Positions 50,084 to 59,821 of a stretch of 64,000 nucleotides of DNA are shown here, piece after piece. The number at the start of each line of letters is the position of its first letter. Positions within the stretch are counted from its first letter, which is position 1. The DNA is taken from contig DASWNP010000030.1 of the NCBI GenBank assembly GCA_036399175.1, positions 9,839 to 73,838 on the forward strand, written 5' to 3'. The notes below the pieces were generated by a model, which was not told where the DNA came from, searched no databases, and saw only the letters and a list, made by a program, of their open reading frames with translations. The DNA is from DASWNP01 sp036399175 (GTDB lineage Bacteria > Acidobacteriota > Blastocatellia > Pyrinomonadales > Pyrinomonadaceae). The position numbers and the translations under genes were made by a program.

Positions 50084-53000
50084 TCAGTCTTTCAGTAGTT
50101 GCTCGGCCTCTTCGTCGGTGAGGTCGTCCATCTGTTCGATGATGGCCTCTTCGACGAGGGCGGCGAGTTCGACGAGCGTCGGGTGCTGGAAGAGGTGTGC
50201 GAGCGGGAACTCGACCTGGAAGATGCTGCGGACTTGAGACATGAGCTGAGTGGCGAGGAGCGAGTCGCCGCCAAGCTCGAAGAAGTTGTCGTGAGTGCCG
50301 ATTTGACGAACGCTTAAGAGTTGCGACCAGACGGAGGCGAGGCGTTCTTCGGTCGGCGTTTGCGGAGCGACGTAGGCGGCGTCCATCTCAGGCCGCTCCG
50401 CGCCGGGCGCGGGCAGACGTTTGCGCTCGACTTTGCCGTTCGCAGACAGAGGCAGCGCGTCGAGCATGACGAAAGCGGACGGAATCATGTAGTCGGGCAG
50501 ACTCTCTTTGAGGTGGGCGCGAAGCGCGCTCGCGCTCGGCGGCTCTCCTTCGGCGGCGGCGACCACGTAGGCCACGAGCCGTTTGTCGCCCGGCGCATCT
50601 TCGCGCGCGACGACGACACTCTGGCGAACGCCTTCGTGCGCGGCGAGCGCCGACTCTATCTCTCCAAGCTCGATTCGATAACCCCGCACCTTCACCTGCT
50701 CGTCGATGCGTCCCATGAAGGCGACATTGCCGTCCGCCAGGTAGCGCCCGAGGTCGCCCGTCCGGTAGAGCCGCGCGCCGGGCTCTTGAGAGTACGCGTC
50801 GAGCACGAATTTCTCGGCGGTCAGCTCCGGCCTGTTCAGATAACCGCGCGTGACCTGTGCTCCGCCGATGCAGATTTCGGCGTCTACGCCGACGGGCACG
50901 AGGCCGCCCCGCCTGTCGAGCAGGCGCAGCGAGACGCGCTCCACGCTCCTGCCAATCATTTGATGAGCGATGCGCGAGCCACGCTCGACCCTGTAGCGCG
51001 CGCACCACATGGCCGCCTCCGTCGGGCCGTAGAGAATCGAGATTTCTGCCGAAGGAAACGTCTCCTGCATCTCTTCTATGAGTTCCGGCGAGACGGCTTC
51101 GCCGCCGACGAAGAGCTGTCGGAGCTGCGCGAATCTCTGGCCCGCGCCCGCCTCGCGCGCGAAGCCGACGAAACGGCGCATCAGTCCCGGCACGCCGTGA
51201 AGCATCGTCGCTTCTTCCAGCATACGCAGGGCGACGGAAGCGTCGAGCGCGGCGCGGTTCGACACGAGACGGCAGCGCCCGCCCGCGACGAGCGTCGAGA
51301 GCAACTCGAAGAGCGAGATGTCGAAGGAGAAAGGAGCGATGCAGGGCATCACGTCTTCGTGGTTGAAGCCGAAGATTTCGAGTCCGGCGCGGAGGGTGTT
51401 CTGTAGCTGCCTGTGCTCGACGAGGACGCCTTTGGGTCTGCCCGTCGAGCCTGATGTGTAGATGATGTAGGCCAGATGCTCGGGACGAACATCGACGCGG
51501 AGGTCTTCGCCGTCGAGGCTTTCAAAGGCTTCGCGGTCGGCGTCGAGACGGACGATTGATGAAGGGCGTGCAGGCAGAGCGTCCGGCAGCGACGAATGCG
51601 TGATGAGGACGGTCGCCTGGGAGTCTTCGAGCATGAAGGCGAGACGCTCGCCGGGGTACTGCGGGTCTAGCGGCAGGTACGCCCCTCCGGCTTTGAAGAT
51701 GGCGAGCAGGGCAACGACCGATTCGACGGAGCGTTCGAGCAGCACGCCGACGCGCGTCTCGGCGCGGACGCCGAGGCTTCGCAGGTGACGCGCGAGCTGG
51801 TTTGCACGTTGGTTGAGTTCTCTGTAGTCGAGCGTCTCGTTTTCAAAAGCGAGCGCGGGTGCATCAGGGCGAAGCGCGGCCTGTCGCTCGAAGAGTTCGT
51901 GAGTGAGCGGCGCGGAGGCCGTCTCGCGTTGCGCGGTGTTGGAATCCGAGAGGAGTTGCTGTCGCTCTTCCTCGGAGAGCAGCGGCAGCTCGGAGATGCG
52001 TGCATCGGGGTTGGCGACGATGCCTTCGAGCAGGATTTCGAGATGGCGAGCCATGCGCTCCATCCTGCTGCGCTCGTACATGTCGGTGAGGTATTCGATG
52101 GAGACGGTGAAGCCCTCGGAGGTTTCAGTCATCGAGAGCGTGATGTCGAAGCGAGAGGCTCCGTTGTCGATGTCGATGTGGTAGGCGGTGAGACCTAAGA
52201 ATTCCATCGCCGAGGCTTCGGGGAAATCGAGGTAGAGAAAGGCGGCTTGCGCGATGGGGTTGCGGCTCGCGTCCTGCTTCGGCTTCAGCTCCTGCACGAG
52301 CTTCCCGAAGGGTATCTCCTGATGCGCGAACGCTCCGACGACCGACTCGCGCTCGCGCTGTAGAAGCTCGCGGAAGGTCGGGTCGCCGGAGAGGTCTGTG
52401 CGGACGACGAGCAGGTTCAGGAGGTAGCCGACGAGGTTTTCCGTCTCGGGTCGGATGCGCGTGCCGATGGGTGTCGAGACGAGGATGTCTTCCTGATTCG
52501 TGTAGCGGAAGAGCAGCGCCTTGTAGGCGGCCATCATCACCATGAACATGGTGACGCCCTCGCGGCGGCTCAGCTCCTTCAGAGAGTCGAGCAGGCTTTT
52601 GGGGTAGTTGACGTAGACGCGCGCCCCCTGAAAGGTTTGGATGGGCGGGCGCGGGTGGTCGGTCGGAAATTCGAGGACGAAGGGCGCGCCGGCGAGGCGT
52701 TGTTTCCAGTAGGCAAGCTCTTTGCGGTAGGTCTCGCTCTGCATGCGCTCGCGCTGCCAGACGGCGTAGTCGGCGAACTGAATCGGCAGCTCCGGCAGAG
52801 GCGAAGGCTGACCCGTCCCGAACGCCTGATAAAGCACGGCCAGCTCTTTCTCGAAGACGGCGAACGACCAACGGTCTGTAATCGCGTGGTGCATGTTGAC
52901 GTGCAGAACGTGGTCGTCTGCGGCGAGACGCAGGAGGCCGACGCGGACTAACGGCCCGCGCTCCAAATCGAAGGGGCGCGCGAAGTCTTCGGTCGTCAGC

Positions 53001-53428
53001 CGCAGAGCTTCGTCGTAACGCTCCTCGACCGGGAGGTGCTGGAGGTCGATGGGCGCAAGCGAGATTTTCAATTCCGGCGCGATGACCTGCACGGGCAGAC
53101 CTTCGACCGACCTGAGCGTCGTGCGCAGCACTTCGTGGCGCTTAATCAATTCGTTGATGACGCGCTCCATCACGGGCACGTTGAGAGAGCCCTGAATGCG
53201 GCTGGCCGTGAAGATGTTGTAAGCGGTGTTGCCGGGCTGCAACTGCTCGATGAACCAGAGCCGCTCCTGGTCTATCGAAGGCGGGCACGTCGGCGAATCC
53301 CTGTCCTTGCGGCGCGGTATCGTCTCCAACGGCGGCGGCGCGTGCAAGCCCTTCTTCTTCAGGCGAGCCTCGAACAGAGCGCGCTGCTCAGGCGTCAGGG
53401 CAGAGATGCGTTCGGAAATTTCTTTCAT
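50084..53428 (-). CDS. NRPS module C-A-T, no release domain
   Basis: The start is placed at the ATG at 53428 (MKEISERISAL); the frame upstream runs through repeat D. The 1114 residues hold an N-terminal LTPEQRALFEARLKKKGL helix, a condensation domain with HHAITDRWS in place of HHxxxDG, and an adenylation domain with YIIYTSGSTGRPKG and ILYGPTEAAMW. Pocket residues read roughly D-I-F-H-F-G-L-M by motif position. The thiolation domain has FFELGGDSLLATQL. There is no thioesterase or reductase at the end, so the module needs release in trans or is not last. Downstream is convergent larA. Confidence 0.92.
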   Translation of the reverse strand: MKEISERISALTPEQRALFEARLKKKGLHAPPPLETIPRRKDRDSPTCPPSIDQERLWFIEQLQPGNTAYNIFTASRIQGSLNVPVMERVINELIKRHEVLRTTLRSVEGLPVQVIAPELKISLAPIDLQHLPVEERYDEALRLTTEDFARPFDLERGPLVRVGLLRLAADDHVLHVNMHHAITDRWSFAVFEKELAVLYQAFGTGQPSPLPELPIQFADYAVWQRERMQSETYRKELAYWKQRLAGAPFVLEFPTDHPRPPIQTFQGARVYVNYPKSLLDSLKELSRREGVTMFMVMMAAYKALLFRYTNQEDILVSTPIGTRIRPETENLVGYLLNLLVVRTDLSGDPTFRELLQRERESVVGAFAHQEIPFGKLVQELKPKQDASRNPIAQAAFLYLDFPEASAMEFLGLTAYHIDIDNGASRFDITLSMTETSEGFTVSIEYLTDMYERSRMERMARHLEILLEGIVANPDARISELPLLSEEERQQLLSDSNTAQRETASAPLTHELFERQAALRPDAPALAFENETLDYRELNQRANQLARHLRSLGVRAETRVGVLLERSVESVVALLAIFKAGGAYLPLDPQYPGERLAFMLEDSQATVLITHSSLPDALPARPSSIVRLDADREAFESLDGEDLRVDVRPEHLAYIIYTSGSTGRPKGVLVEHRQLQNTLRAGLEIFGFNHEDVMPCIAPFSFDISLFELLSTLVAGGRCRLVSNRAALDASVALRMLEEATMLHGVPGLMRRFVGFAREAGAGQRFAQLRQLFVGGEAVSPELIEEMQETFPSAEISILYGPTEAAMWCARYRVERGSRIAHQMIGRSVERVSLRLLDRRGGLVPVGVDAEICIGGAQVTRGYLNRPELTAEKFVLDAYSQEPGARLYRTGDLGRYLADGNVAFMGRIDEQVKVRGYRIELGEIESALAAHEGVRQSVVVAREDAPGDKRLVAYVVAAAEGEPPSASALRAHLKESLPDYMIPSAFVMLDALPLSANGKVERKRLPAPGAERPEMDAAYVAPQTPTEERLASVWSQLLSVRQIGTHDNFFELGGDSLLATQLMSQVRSIFQVEFPLAHLFQHPTLVELAALVEEAIIEQMDDLTDEEAEQLLKD

Positions 53429-53444
53429 GTCGGCCTTCGGGGAG

Positions 53445-53544
53445 GGGGAAAGGGAAAAGGGGAAGGGGGAAAGGGGTAAAAGAGAGGAAGGCGAGCGCAT
53501 CTATCACTCGCTTGCTGTTTCCCCTTCCCCTTTTCCCTTTCCCC
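53445..53544. repeat. Inverted repeat D built from GGGGAAA-type units between two biosynthesis genes
   Basis: Arms 53445-53468 and 53521-53544 pair perfectly over 24 bases around a 52-base loop. The arms are runs of GGGGAAA/GGGAAAA and complement. It fills the gap between the monooxygenase and NRPS genes and encroaches on the monooxygenase 3' end: the last about 20 codons and stop of that gene are within the repeat. Confidence 0.92.
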
Positions 53545-54799
53545 TTTCCCCCGCCTGCTTTTTATCGTAGTGCTCTCTCAGCTCGTTCAGGTGTCGAAGG
53601 CTTTCGAGCACGTCTTCGGTCTCAACTCCGAAATCGACGAGGCAGGCCGCTTCGTCAACTCCGGCGGCGAGCATGCGGTCGATGACGCGCGCGCACTTGG
53701 AGGGCGTGCCCATCAGCGTATTGGTGTCGAAGTAGTGGTCGAAGGCGGCGGACATGATGGCGTCGCGGTCGGCTTCCGTGACCTCGTCGGCGTCGTAGCG
53801 CACGTTGTCGTACTGCTTGAAGTAGGAGCGCAAGTAATTCGTGAAGGGGGCGCGCACCTTGCGCTTAACGTCCTCGGTCGATTCGCCGACGAAGGTGTGG
53901 AGCATCATCGTGACGATGCCGGAGGCGGGGTCGTGGCCGCTCGCAGCGCGCGCTTCGCGGTAGCTGCGGATGCGTTCCTGCAAATCCTCGAAGCTGTAGC
54001 CGATGAGGGCGGCGAGGATGTTTGCGCCGATTGAGCCGGCGCGCGTCCACGTCTCAGGGCTACCGGCGCTCGTAATCCAGACGGGCAGGCGCGGCTGCAA
54101 GGGTCTGGGCAGAACTCGCACCTGCGTCTCGCGTCCCCGTGTGCCCTGCATCGAGACCGTCTCGCCCGACCAGAGTTTTTGAATCAATTCGATGTGGCGA
54201 AACATCACTTCCTTGCGCTCGTCGTAGGCGTCGGGCGCGAAGATGAAATCGTCCGGATGCCAGCCCGAAGCGAACGAGACGCCGACGCGACCGTGCGAAA
54301 GGTTATCGACCATCGACCATTCTTCGGCGACGCGCACGGGATGATGCAGAGGCAGCGCGACGCTTCCGGCGCGAAGCCCGACGCGCTCGGTAATCGAAGC
54401 CAGCGCCGCGCAGAGCACCGAAGGGTTCGGGTAGAGACCGCCGAAGGGCTGAAAGTGTCGCTCGGGCGTCCAGACGGCGTCGAAGCCCTCGCGGTCGGCA
54501 AACTTCGCGCTCTCGACGACGAGCCGATACTTGTCTGCTGAATCCTTCGAGCCGTCGTCCGAGAAGAAGTAGAGACCGAAACCCATGCGGCGTTCGACGG
54601 GACGGCTGCGCCACTCCTGCGGGTCTTCGTCTTCGTCGCGCGACGCATCGACCGGCGCGGCGTGCTGCGCGACTTCGACGCCCGTTTTAGCATTCGCTTC
54701 ATCAAGCGGCGAGCGAAGCCCCTGCCGCCGGAGTCGCAGCTCAAGCAGGGCGCGCTGCTCGGGCGTGAGCGAAGCGAAGCGCTTTTGTATCTCATCCAT
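53504..54799 (-). CDS. Luciferase-like FMN monooxygenase of natural-product type
   Basis: The ATG at 54799 overlaps the PKS stop by 8 bases, giving about 431 residues. The core matches the natural-product luciferase-like monooxygenases (TIGR04020-like): GFGLYFFSDDGSKDSADKYR, then FDAVWTPERHFQPFGGLYPN, VALPLHHPVRVAEEW and GVSFASGWHPDDFIFAPDAY. Such enzymes use reduced FMN to hydroxylate or oxidise carrier-bound intermediates. The N-terminus repeats the ASLTPEQRALLELRLRRQGL helix of the NRPS that follows, and may serve as a docking helix. The C-terminal tail (KKQAGERGKGKGEGETASE) is translated from repeat D. Confidence 0.9.
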   Translation of the reverse strand: MDEIQKRFASLTPEQRALLELRLRRQGLRSPLDEANAKTGVEVAQHAAPVDASRDEDEDPQEWRSRPVERRMGFGLYFFSDDGSKDSADKYRLVVESAKFADREGFDAVWTPERHFQPFGGLYPNPSVLCAALASITERVGLRAGSVALPLHHPVRVAEEWSMVDNLSHGRVGVSFASGWHPDDFIFAPDAYDERKEVMFRHIELIQKLWSGETVSMQGTRGRETQVRVLPRPLQPRLPVWITSAGSPETWTRAGSIGANILAALIGYSFEDLQERIRSYREARAASGHDPASGIVTMMLHTFVGESTEDVKRKVRAPFTNYLRSYFKQYDNVRYDADEVTEADRDAIMSAAFDHYFDTNTLMGTPSKCARVIDRMLAAGVDEAACLVDFGVETEDVLESLRHLNELREHYDKKQAGERGKGKGEGETASE

Positions 54800-57700
54800 C
54801 TGCGTTCTCGTCGCTGGCTTGCAGCTCTTCGGCGAGCGTAGCCTCAAGCTCGTCGGGCGAGAGCGATTCAATCTCCCTGAGCAGGCGCTCTATCTCTTCG
54901 GATTCCTTATCGCGCACGAGGTTCTGATTGACGGCGGCGGCCAGCCCGGCGGTCGTCGGCGCTTCAAAGAGACTGGTTAAGGGCAGCTCTATCTGGAAAT
55001 CCCTGCGCACGCGCGAGACGAGCTGGATGGCGAGCAGGGAGTTTCCGCCAAGCTCGAAGAAGTTGTCGTTCGCGCCGATGCGCTGGAGGCCGAAGAGTTC
55101 TTCCCAGATGGCGGCGATGGCCTTTTCGGTCTCGTCGGCGGGCGCGACGTAGTCGGCGTCACTGTCGTCGCGCGCGTGCGCGAGCCGCGCGGGCGCGCTC
55201 GTCTCAAGCTGGTCGAAGAGGTTTGCTCCGGCGTTCTTCTGCTGCTCGCGGATGAACGCCTGAAAGTCCACAGTCGAGACGACGACCTGCGGCTCTAAAG
55301 AGGAAAGAATGCGTCGAAAAGCTTCGACGCCCTCTTCGAGCCTGACGCCGTAGAGCTGGCGCGTCTCCGCGAACTGCGCTTGCAGCTCGGGCACTGCGGC
55401 CATCAGAGATTCCTGCCAGCGCTCCCATTGGGGGATGTGCCAGTCGATGCTCGCGGTGAGAGTTTTGGGGCGCGCGGCGGTGTTGGCGTGGGCGAAGGCG
55501 TCGAGGAAACAGTTTGCCGCGCAATAGTCCGACTGGCCGAAGACGCCCGTGAGCGCAAGCGACGTGGACGAGACGAGGAAGAAATCGAGCGGCGCATCTT
55601 CGAGAAGCGACTGGAGCACGAGCGCGCCCTGCACCTTCGGAGCGAGAATCCGCTCGGCCATCTCTTTCGTCTTCAATTGCACCATGCCGCCTGAGGTAGC
55701 CGACGCCGTGTGAACGACGCCGTTGACTTCGCCGAACCGCTCTCGCACGACGGCGAGCGCACGCTCCATCTCTTCGCGCTTCGACACGTCGGCCTGAAGC
55801 GCGAGCACCTCCGCGCCCGACTCTTCGAGCGACAGAAGCTCTCGGATGCGCCGCGTCGTCTCTTCGTCCGCGTCGTGCGAGGCGAGCCAGTCATTCCAAC
55901 TGTCGCGCGCGGGGAAGTTTTCGTCTGTGAGCATGACGAGGCGCGCGTGCGCCGCGCCCGCGAGGTAGCGTGCGAGCGCGAGGTCTAAGTCGCCGAGGTT
56001 GCCGGTCAGAAGATAGACTCCGCGCTCGCGTAAGAGGCGAGGCGGCGACGACTCTTCAAGCGCGACGCCCAGACGCGCCGGCTCGAAGCCTTGCGTCCAG
56101 CGTCGGCGTCCGCGATAGGCGACGACGCTCTCGGATACGGGCGCGGCAAACTCTCCCAGTAGATTTTCCAGCAGCAGCTCTTCCGAGGCGCTGCCTGTCG
56201 GCGGCAGATGAATGTCGATGCTGCGGCAGACGAGAGCAGGGTATTCCTGCGTGATAACTTTGCAAGCGCCGAGCACCGTCGCCTTCTCAGGCCGCACGGG
56301 CTCTTCGCCCGTCACTTCCTGCATGTGGTTGGTGACGACGACGATTTGCGTCTCGTCCGAAAGGCCGTGCTCGCCGAAGGTCTGCGCGAGATAGAGCAGG
56401 CTGTAGAAGCCGCGCGCGAGGCTTTCGCCGTACCAGTCGAAGTTTGAAGGCACGGCGGCGGCTTCCGGCGTCACGCCCCAGAGATGAAGCACACGCGCGG
56501 GCGTTTTGCCGAGCGCGCGAAGCTCCTTCATCAAAGCCTCGTAGCCGCCGCGCTGGTGCGGATTGAGAACGAACGTGCGCTCGCCGAGCTTGTCGAACTG
56601 CTCGCCGAGCATGACGCTGACGACGAACTCTCCGCGACGCTCCAGACGGCTCATCAAACGCGCGCCGAGGCCGCCCGGGTCGTTGAAGACGAGCCAGCAG
56701 GCATCCTCTTTCAGAGTCTCTAAGGCGTCCGTCTCCGGCGCGGGCACGCGCGTCCACGAAGGAACGTAGAAGTAATCCGCGACCTCGCCTTTGCGTGTGA
56801 GCGACGAAGCTTCCGACGCGCCCGTCTGCGAAGAGGCGGGCGGGTCTATCCAGAAGCGCTCGCGCTCGAAAGGATAGGTCGGAAGCTCGACGCGACGGCG
56901 CGCGCCCTCGCCCGCATCAAACGCTCGCCAGTCAATCTCCACTCCCGCCGTCCACATGCGCGCCAGCGTGCCGAGAAGATAAGCGACATCTCCTTGCGCG
57001 TCCCCGTGAGCGGGAAGCGAAGAGAGTATGGTTCGCCCGGGCATCGCTTCCCGGTGCAGCTTCGCCAGCGAAGAGAGAGTTTGCCCGGGCCCGACTTCGA
57101 GCAGAAGGTTTTCAGGCTCGCGCAGTAACTCGCCGACCGCGTCGGCGAAGCGCACGGGCTCGCGCACCTGCCTCGTCCAGTATTCGGCGTTCGTCGCCTC
57201 AGCCCCGGTCATCCACCTGCCCGTCATCGTCGAGACGATTGGAATTTGAGGGGCGCGCAAAGTTACATCTCTGAAGCTCTCCGCAAACTGCGGCAAGACC
57301 GCTTCCATCAAACGCGAGTGCAGCGCGTGCGACGTGTGCAGGCGACGACAGACGAGGCCGCGCCCTTCAAGCTCACGTTCGAGACGTTCGACGGCCTCGA
57401 CCGTCCCCGACACGACGACGAGCGACAAAGCGTTGACGGCGGCTAAAGATAAATCGTCGCCGAGCATGCTCTTCACTTCCGCTTCCGCGAGCGGCACGGC
57501 CAGCATCGCGCCCACAGGCGCGCTCTGCATCAAGCGCCCGCGCACCGCGACGAGCCTGAGCGCGTCTTCGAGCGAGAAGACTCCGGCAAGACAGGCGGCC
57601 ACGTATTCGCCGATGCTGTGACCAATCAAAGCCTGCGGGCGCACGCCCCAACTCGTCCAGAGTCGCGCCAGCGCGTATTCGACGACGAAGAGCGCGGGCT

Positions 57701-59528
57701 GCGTTACCTCCGTCTGCTTCAAACGCTCCGAAGCCTCTTCCGCGCGTTCCGCCGGGGGAAAGAGCACGTCGCGCAGGTCGAAGCCCAGGTGCGCCCTGAG
57801 CAACTCCGAACATTCGTCTACGGTCGCGCGGAAAATCTCTTCCGTCTCGTAGAGCCCGCGCGCCATCCCTGCGTACTGCGAGCCCTGCCCCGTGAACATG
57901 AAGACGACCGGACGCGCGACGCCGCCCTCGCGCGTATCCCTGTGCAGCCGACGCGCGTCGGCTGACTCAAGCGCCTCGACGGCCTCCAAAGCGTCGCGGC
58001 AGACGACGGCCAGCCGCCGGTCGAAATCCCGCCTGCCTTGACGAAGCGTGAATGCGACATCCGTGAGGTCGGGCGCGGGCTGTTGCCTGAGATGCAGCGA
58101 GAGACGCGCGGCTGCCGCTTCGAGAGCGGTCTCGGTTTTGGCCGAAAGCGTCAGCAGTTGAAGCGGGCGCGAGCGGCGGCGGCTCGTCTCTTCAACAGTT
58201 CGATTCACAGCCGGAGCTTCTTCGAGGACGACGTGCGCGTTCGTCCCGCCGATGCCGAAGGAGCTGACGCCGGCGCGTCGCGGCGTGCCGTTCCTGTTCC
58301 ACTCGGAGAGCTTCGTGTTGACGTAGAAGGGCGAGCCCTCAAAGTCGATGTTCGGGTTGGGCTGCTCGAAGTTGAGGCTCGGCGGAAGCTTTCGATGCTT
58401 GAGGGCGAGGACGGTCTTAATCAGCCCGGTCACTCCGGCTGCGGCGTCGAGGTGGCCGATGTTTGTTTTGACCGAGCCGACGGCACAGAAATTCTTTCGT
58501 CCAGAGGCCGTCGAGAAAGCCTGCGTGAGCGCGGCAATCTCGATGGGGTCGCCGAGCGCGGTGCCCGTGCCGTGTGCTTCGACGTAAGAAATCGTCTCCG
58601 GCTCGACGCCCGCCACCGAGAGCGCCTCTTCGATGACGGCGGCCTGACCGTTGACGCTCGGCGCGGTGTAGCCGACCTTCGCCGAGCCGTCGTTGTTGAT
58701 GGCCGAGCCGAGAATGACTGCGTGAACGGGGTCGCCTTCGGCGAGCGCGTCTTCCAGTCGTTTGAGGACGACGACGCCGACGCCGCTTCCCTTCACCGTG
58801 CCGCGCGCCCGTGCGTCGAAAGCGCGGCAATGGCCGTCGGGCGAGATGATGCCGCCCTCCTGATGCAAAGCTCCCTGCCCCTGCGGCACGCTCACCGAGA
58901 CCCCGCCCGCCAGAGCCATGTCGCATTCCTGATTGAGCAAACTCTGGCAGGCCAGATGCACGGCGACGAGCGAGGTCGAGCAAGCCGTCTGGACGCTCAA
59001 GGCAGCGCCCTTGAGATTGAGCTTGTAGGAAACGTGCGTGGCGAGATAGTCGCGGTCGTTGCCGATGATGGTTTGAAACGCGCCCGCCGAACGCAACAGC
59101 TCCCGGTTCGGGTAGAGATTGCTCAGCAGGTAAGAGTTGACGCTCTCGCCCGCGTAGACGCCGATGCGCCCGTCGTATTTCTCGGCGCAGTAACCGGCGC
59201 GCTCAAGCGCCTCCCACGCGTGTTCGAGAAAGAGCCTGTGCTGCGGATCCATGAGGGCGGCTTCGCGCGGCGTGTAGCCGAAGAAGCTCGCGTCGAAGAG
59301 TTCCACTTCGTCGAGCACCGCCTCTGCTCGGACGTAATCGGGGTCTGCCACGAGAGCCGCATCGACTCCCTTCGCCTTCAGCTCTTCATCCGTGAAGAAC
59401 CGGACGGACTCGACGCCGCCGCTCAGGTTTCGCCAGAACTCTTCGACACCGCTCGCGCCGGGGAAACGACCCGCCATCCCGACGACCGCTATCTCTATTC
59501 CCGTACCGCTCGTGCCCGCTTCACTCAT
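54792..59528 (-). CDS. Type I polyketide synthase module KS-AT-KR-ACP
   Basis: The 1578-residue protein has a KS (VVGMAGRFPGA; active Cys in TACSTSLVAVHLAC at about 181, plus the Hiss in EAHGTGT and NIGHLDAAAG), an AT with GHSIGEYVAACLAG and the malonyl-type HALHS pattern, a KR region with SSTSLALTG and QSDYCAANCFLDAF, and an ACP with FFELGGNSLLAIQL. The KR NADPH loop is weakened: TGNLGDLD replaces the usual TGGxGxxG. There is no DH, ER or thioesterase. It extends an NRPS-made chain with malonate; whether it reduces it is doubtful. GAGG lies upstream of the ATG. Confidence 0.93.
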   Translation of the reverse strand: MSEAGTSGTGIEIAVVGMAGRFPGASGVEEFWRNLSGGVESVRFFTDEELKAKGVDAALVADPDYVRAEAVLDEVELFDASFFGYTPREAALMDPQHRLFLEHAWEALERAGYCAEKYDGRIGVYAGESVNSYLLSNLYPNRELLRSAGAFQTIIGNDRDYLATHVSYKLNLKGAALSVQTACSTSLVAVHLACQSLLNQECDMALAGGVSVSVPQGQGALHQEGGIISPDGHCRAFDARARGTVKGSGVGVVVLKRLEDALAEGDPVHAVILGSAINNDGSAKVGYTAPSVNGQAAVIEEALSVAGVEPETISYVEAHGTGTALGDPIEIAALTQAFSTASGRKNFCAVGSVKTNIGHLDAAAGVTGLIKTVLALKHRKLPPSLNFEQPNPNIDFEGSPFYVNTKLSEWNRNGTPRRAGVSSFGIGGTNAHVVLEEAPAVNRTVEETSRRRSRPLQLLTLSAKTETALEAAAARLSLHLRQQPAPDLTDVAFTLRQGRRDFDRRLAVVCRDALEAVEALESADARRLHRDTREGGVARPVVFMFTGQGSQYAGMARGLYETEEIFRATVDECSELLRAHLGFDLRDVLFPPAERAEEASERLKQTEVTQPALFVVEYALARLWTSWGVRPQALIGHSIGEYVAACLAGVFSLEDALRLVAVRGRLMQSAPVGAMLAVPLAEAEVKSMLGDDLSLAAVNALSLVVVSGTVEAVERLERELEGRGLVCRRLHTSHALHSRLMEAVLPQFAESFRDVTLRAPQIPIVSTMTGRWMTGAEATNAEYWTRQVREPVRFADAVGELLREPENLLLEVGPGQTLSSLAKLHREAMPGRTILSSLPAHGDAQGDVAYLLGTLARMWTAGVEIDWRAFDAGEGARRRVELPTYPFERERFWIDPPASSQTGASEASSLTRKGEVADYFYVPSWTRVPAPETDALETLKEDACWLVFNDPGGLGARLMSRLERRGEFVVSVMLGEQFDKLGERTFVLNPHQRGGYEALMKELRALGKTPARVLHLWGVTPEAAAVPSNFDWYGESLARGFYSLLYLAQTFGEHGLSDETQIVVVTNHMQEVTGEEPVRPEKATVLGACKVITQEYPALVCRSIDIHLPPTGSASEELLLENLLGEFAAPVSESVVAYRGRRRWTQGFEPARLGVALEESSPPRLLRERGVYLLTGNLGDLDLALARYLAGAAHARLVMLTDENFPARDSWNDWLASHDADEETTRRIRELLSLEESGAEVLALQADVSKREEMERALAVVRERFGEVNGVVHTASATSGGMVQLKTKEMAERILAPKVQGALVLQSLLEDAPLDFFLVSSTSLALTGVFGQSDYCAANCFLDAFAHANTAARPKTLTASIDWHIPQWERWQESLMAAVPELQAQFAETRQLYGVRLEEGVEAFRRILSSLEPQVVVSTVDFQAFIREQQKNAGANLFDQLETSAPARLAHARDDSDADYVAPADETEKAIAAIWEELFGLQRIGANDNFFELGGNSLLAIQLVSRVRRDFQIELPLTSLFEAPTTAGLAAAVNQNLVRDKESEEIERLLREIESLSPDELEATLAEELQASDENADG

Positions 59529-59821
59529 CTCTCGCTTCCTCGAATCAAGCCCGGCTTCAAAGCGCGCGAGTCGCGCCTGAAGGCTCTCCCGCCGAGCGGC
59601 CTCTCACGACGCCAGGTCAGCCAAACCGTCGCCGGTCAGCCGAAAGACTGGCGAAGCTTCCCGAGATGAGGTCAGGATTTTTTCTGTGGCCTGATAGGTG
59701 AGATGAATGACAGGACAGCAGAGCGGACGCCGGGCGACTTTCAACTGTGAATTGATTTCGCGCGCGAGCCTTCTCATTTGAGGGGCAAGGAAATCTTCCG
59801 GGCTCGCGCCGCGCTTTCGGC
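59529..59821. other. 293-base gap between the diiron enzyme and PKS genes
   Basis: No gene, promoter or repeat that I can support. It is the longest gap in the biosynthesis cluster and might hold a second promoter for the PKS-monooxygenase-NRPS part. Confidence 0.5.
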
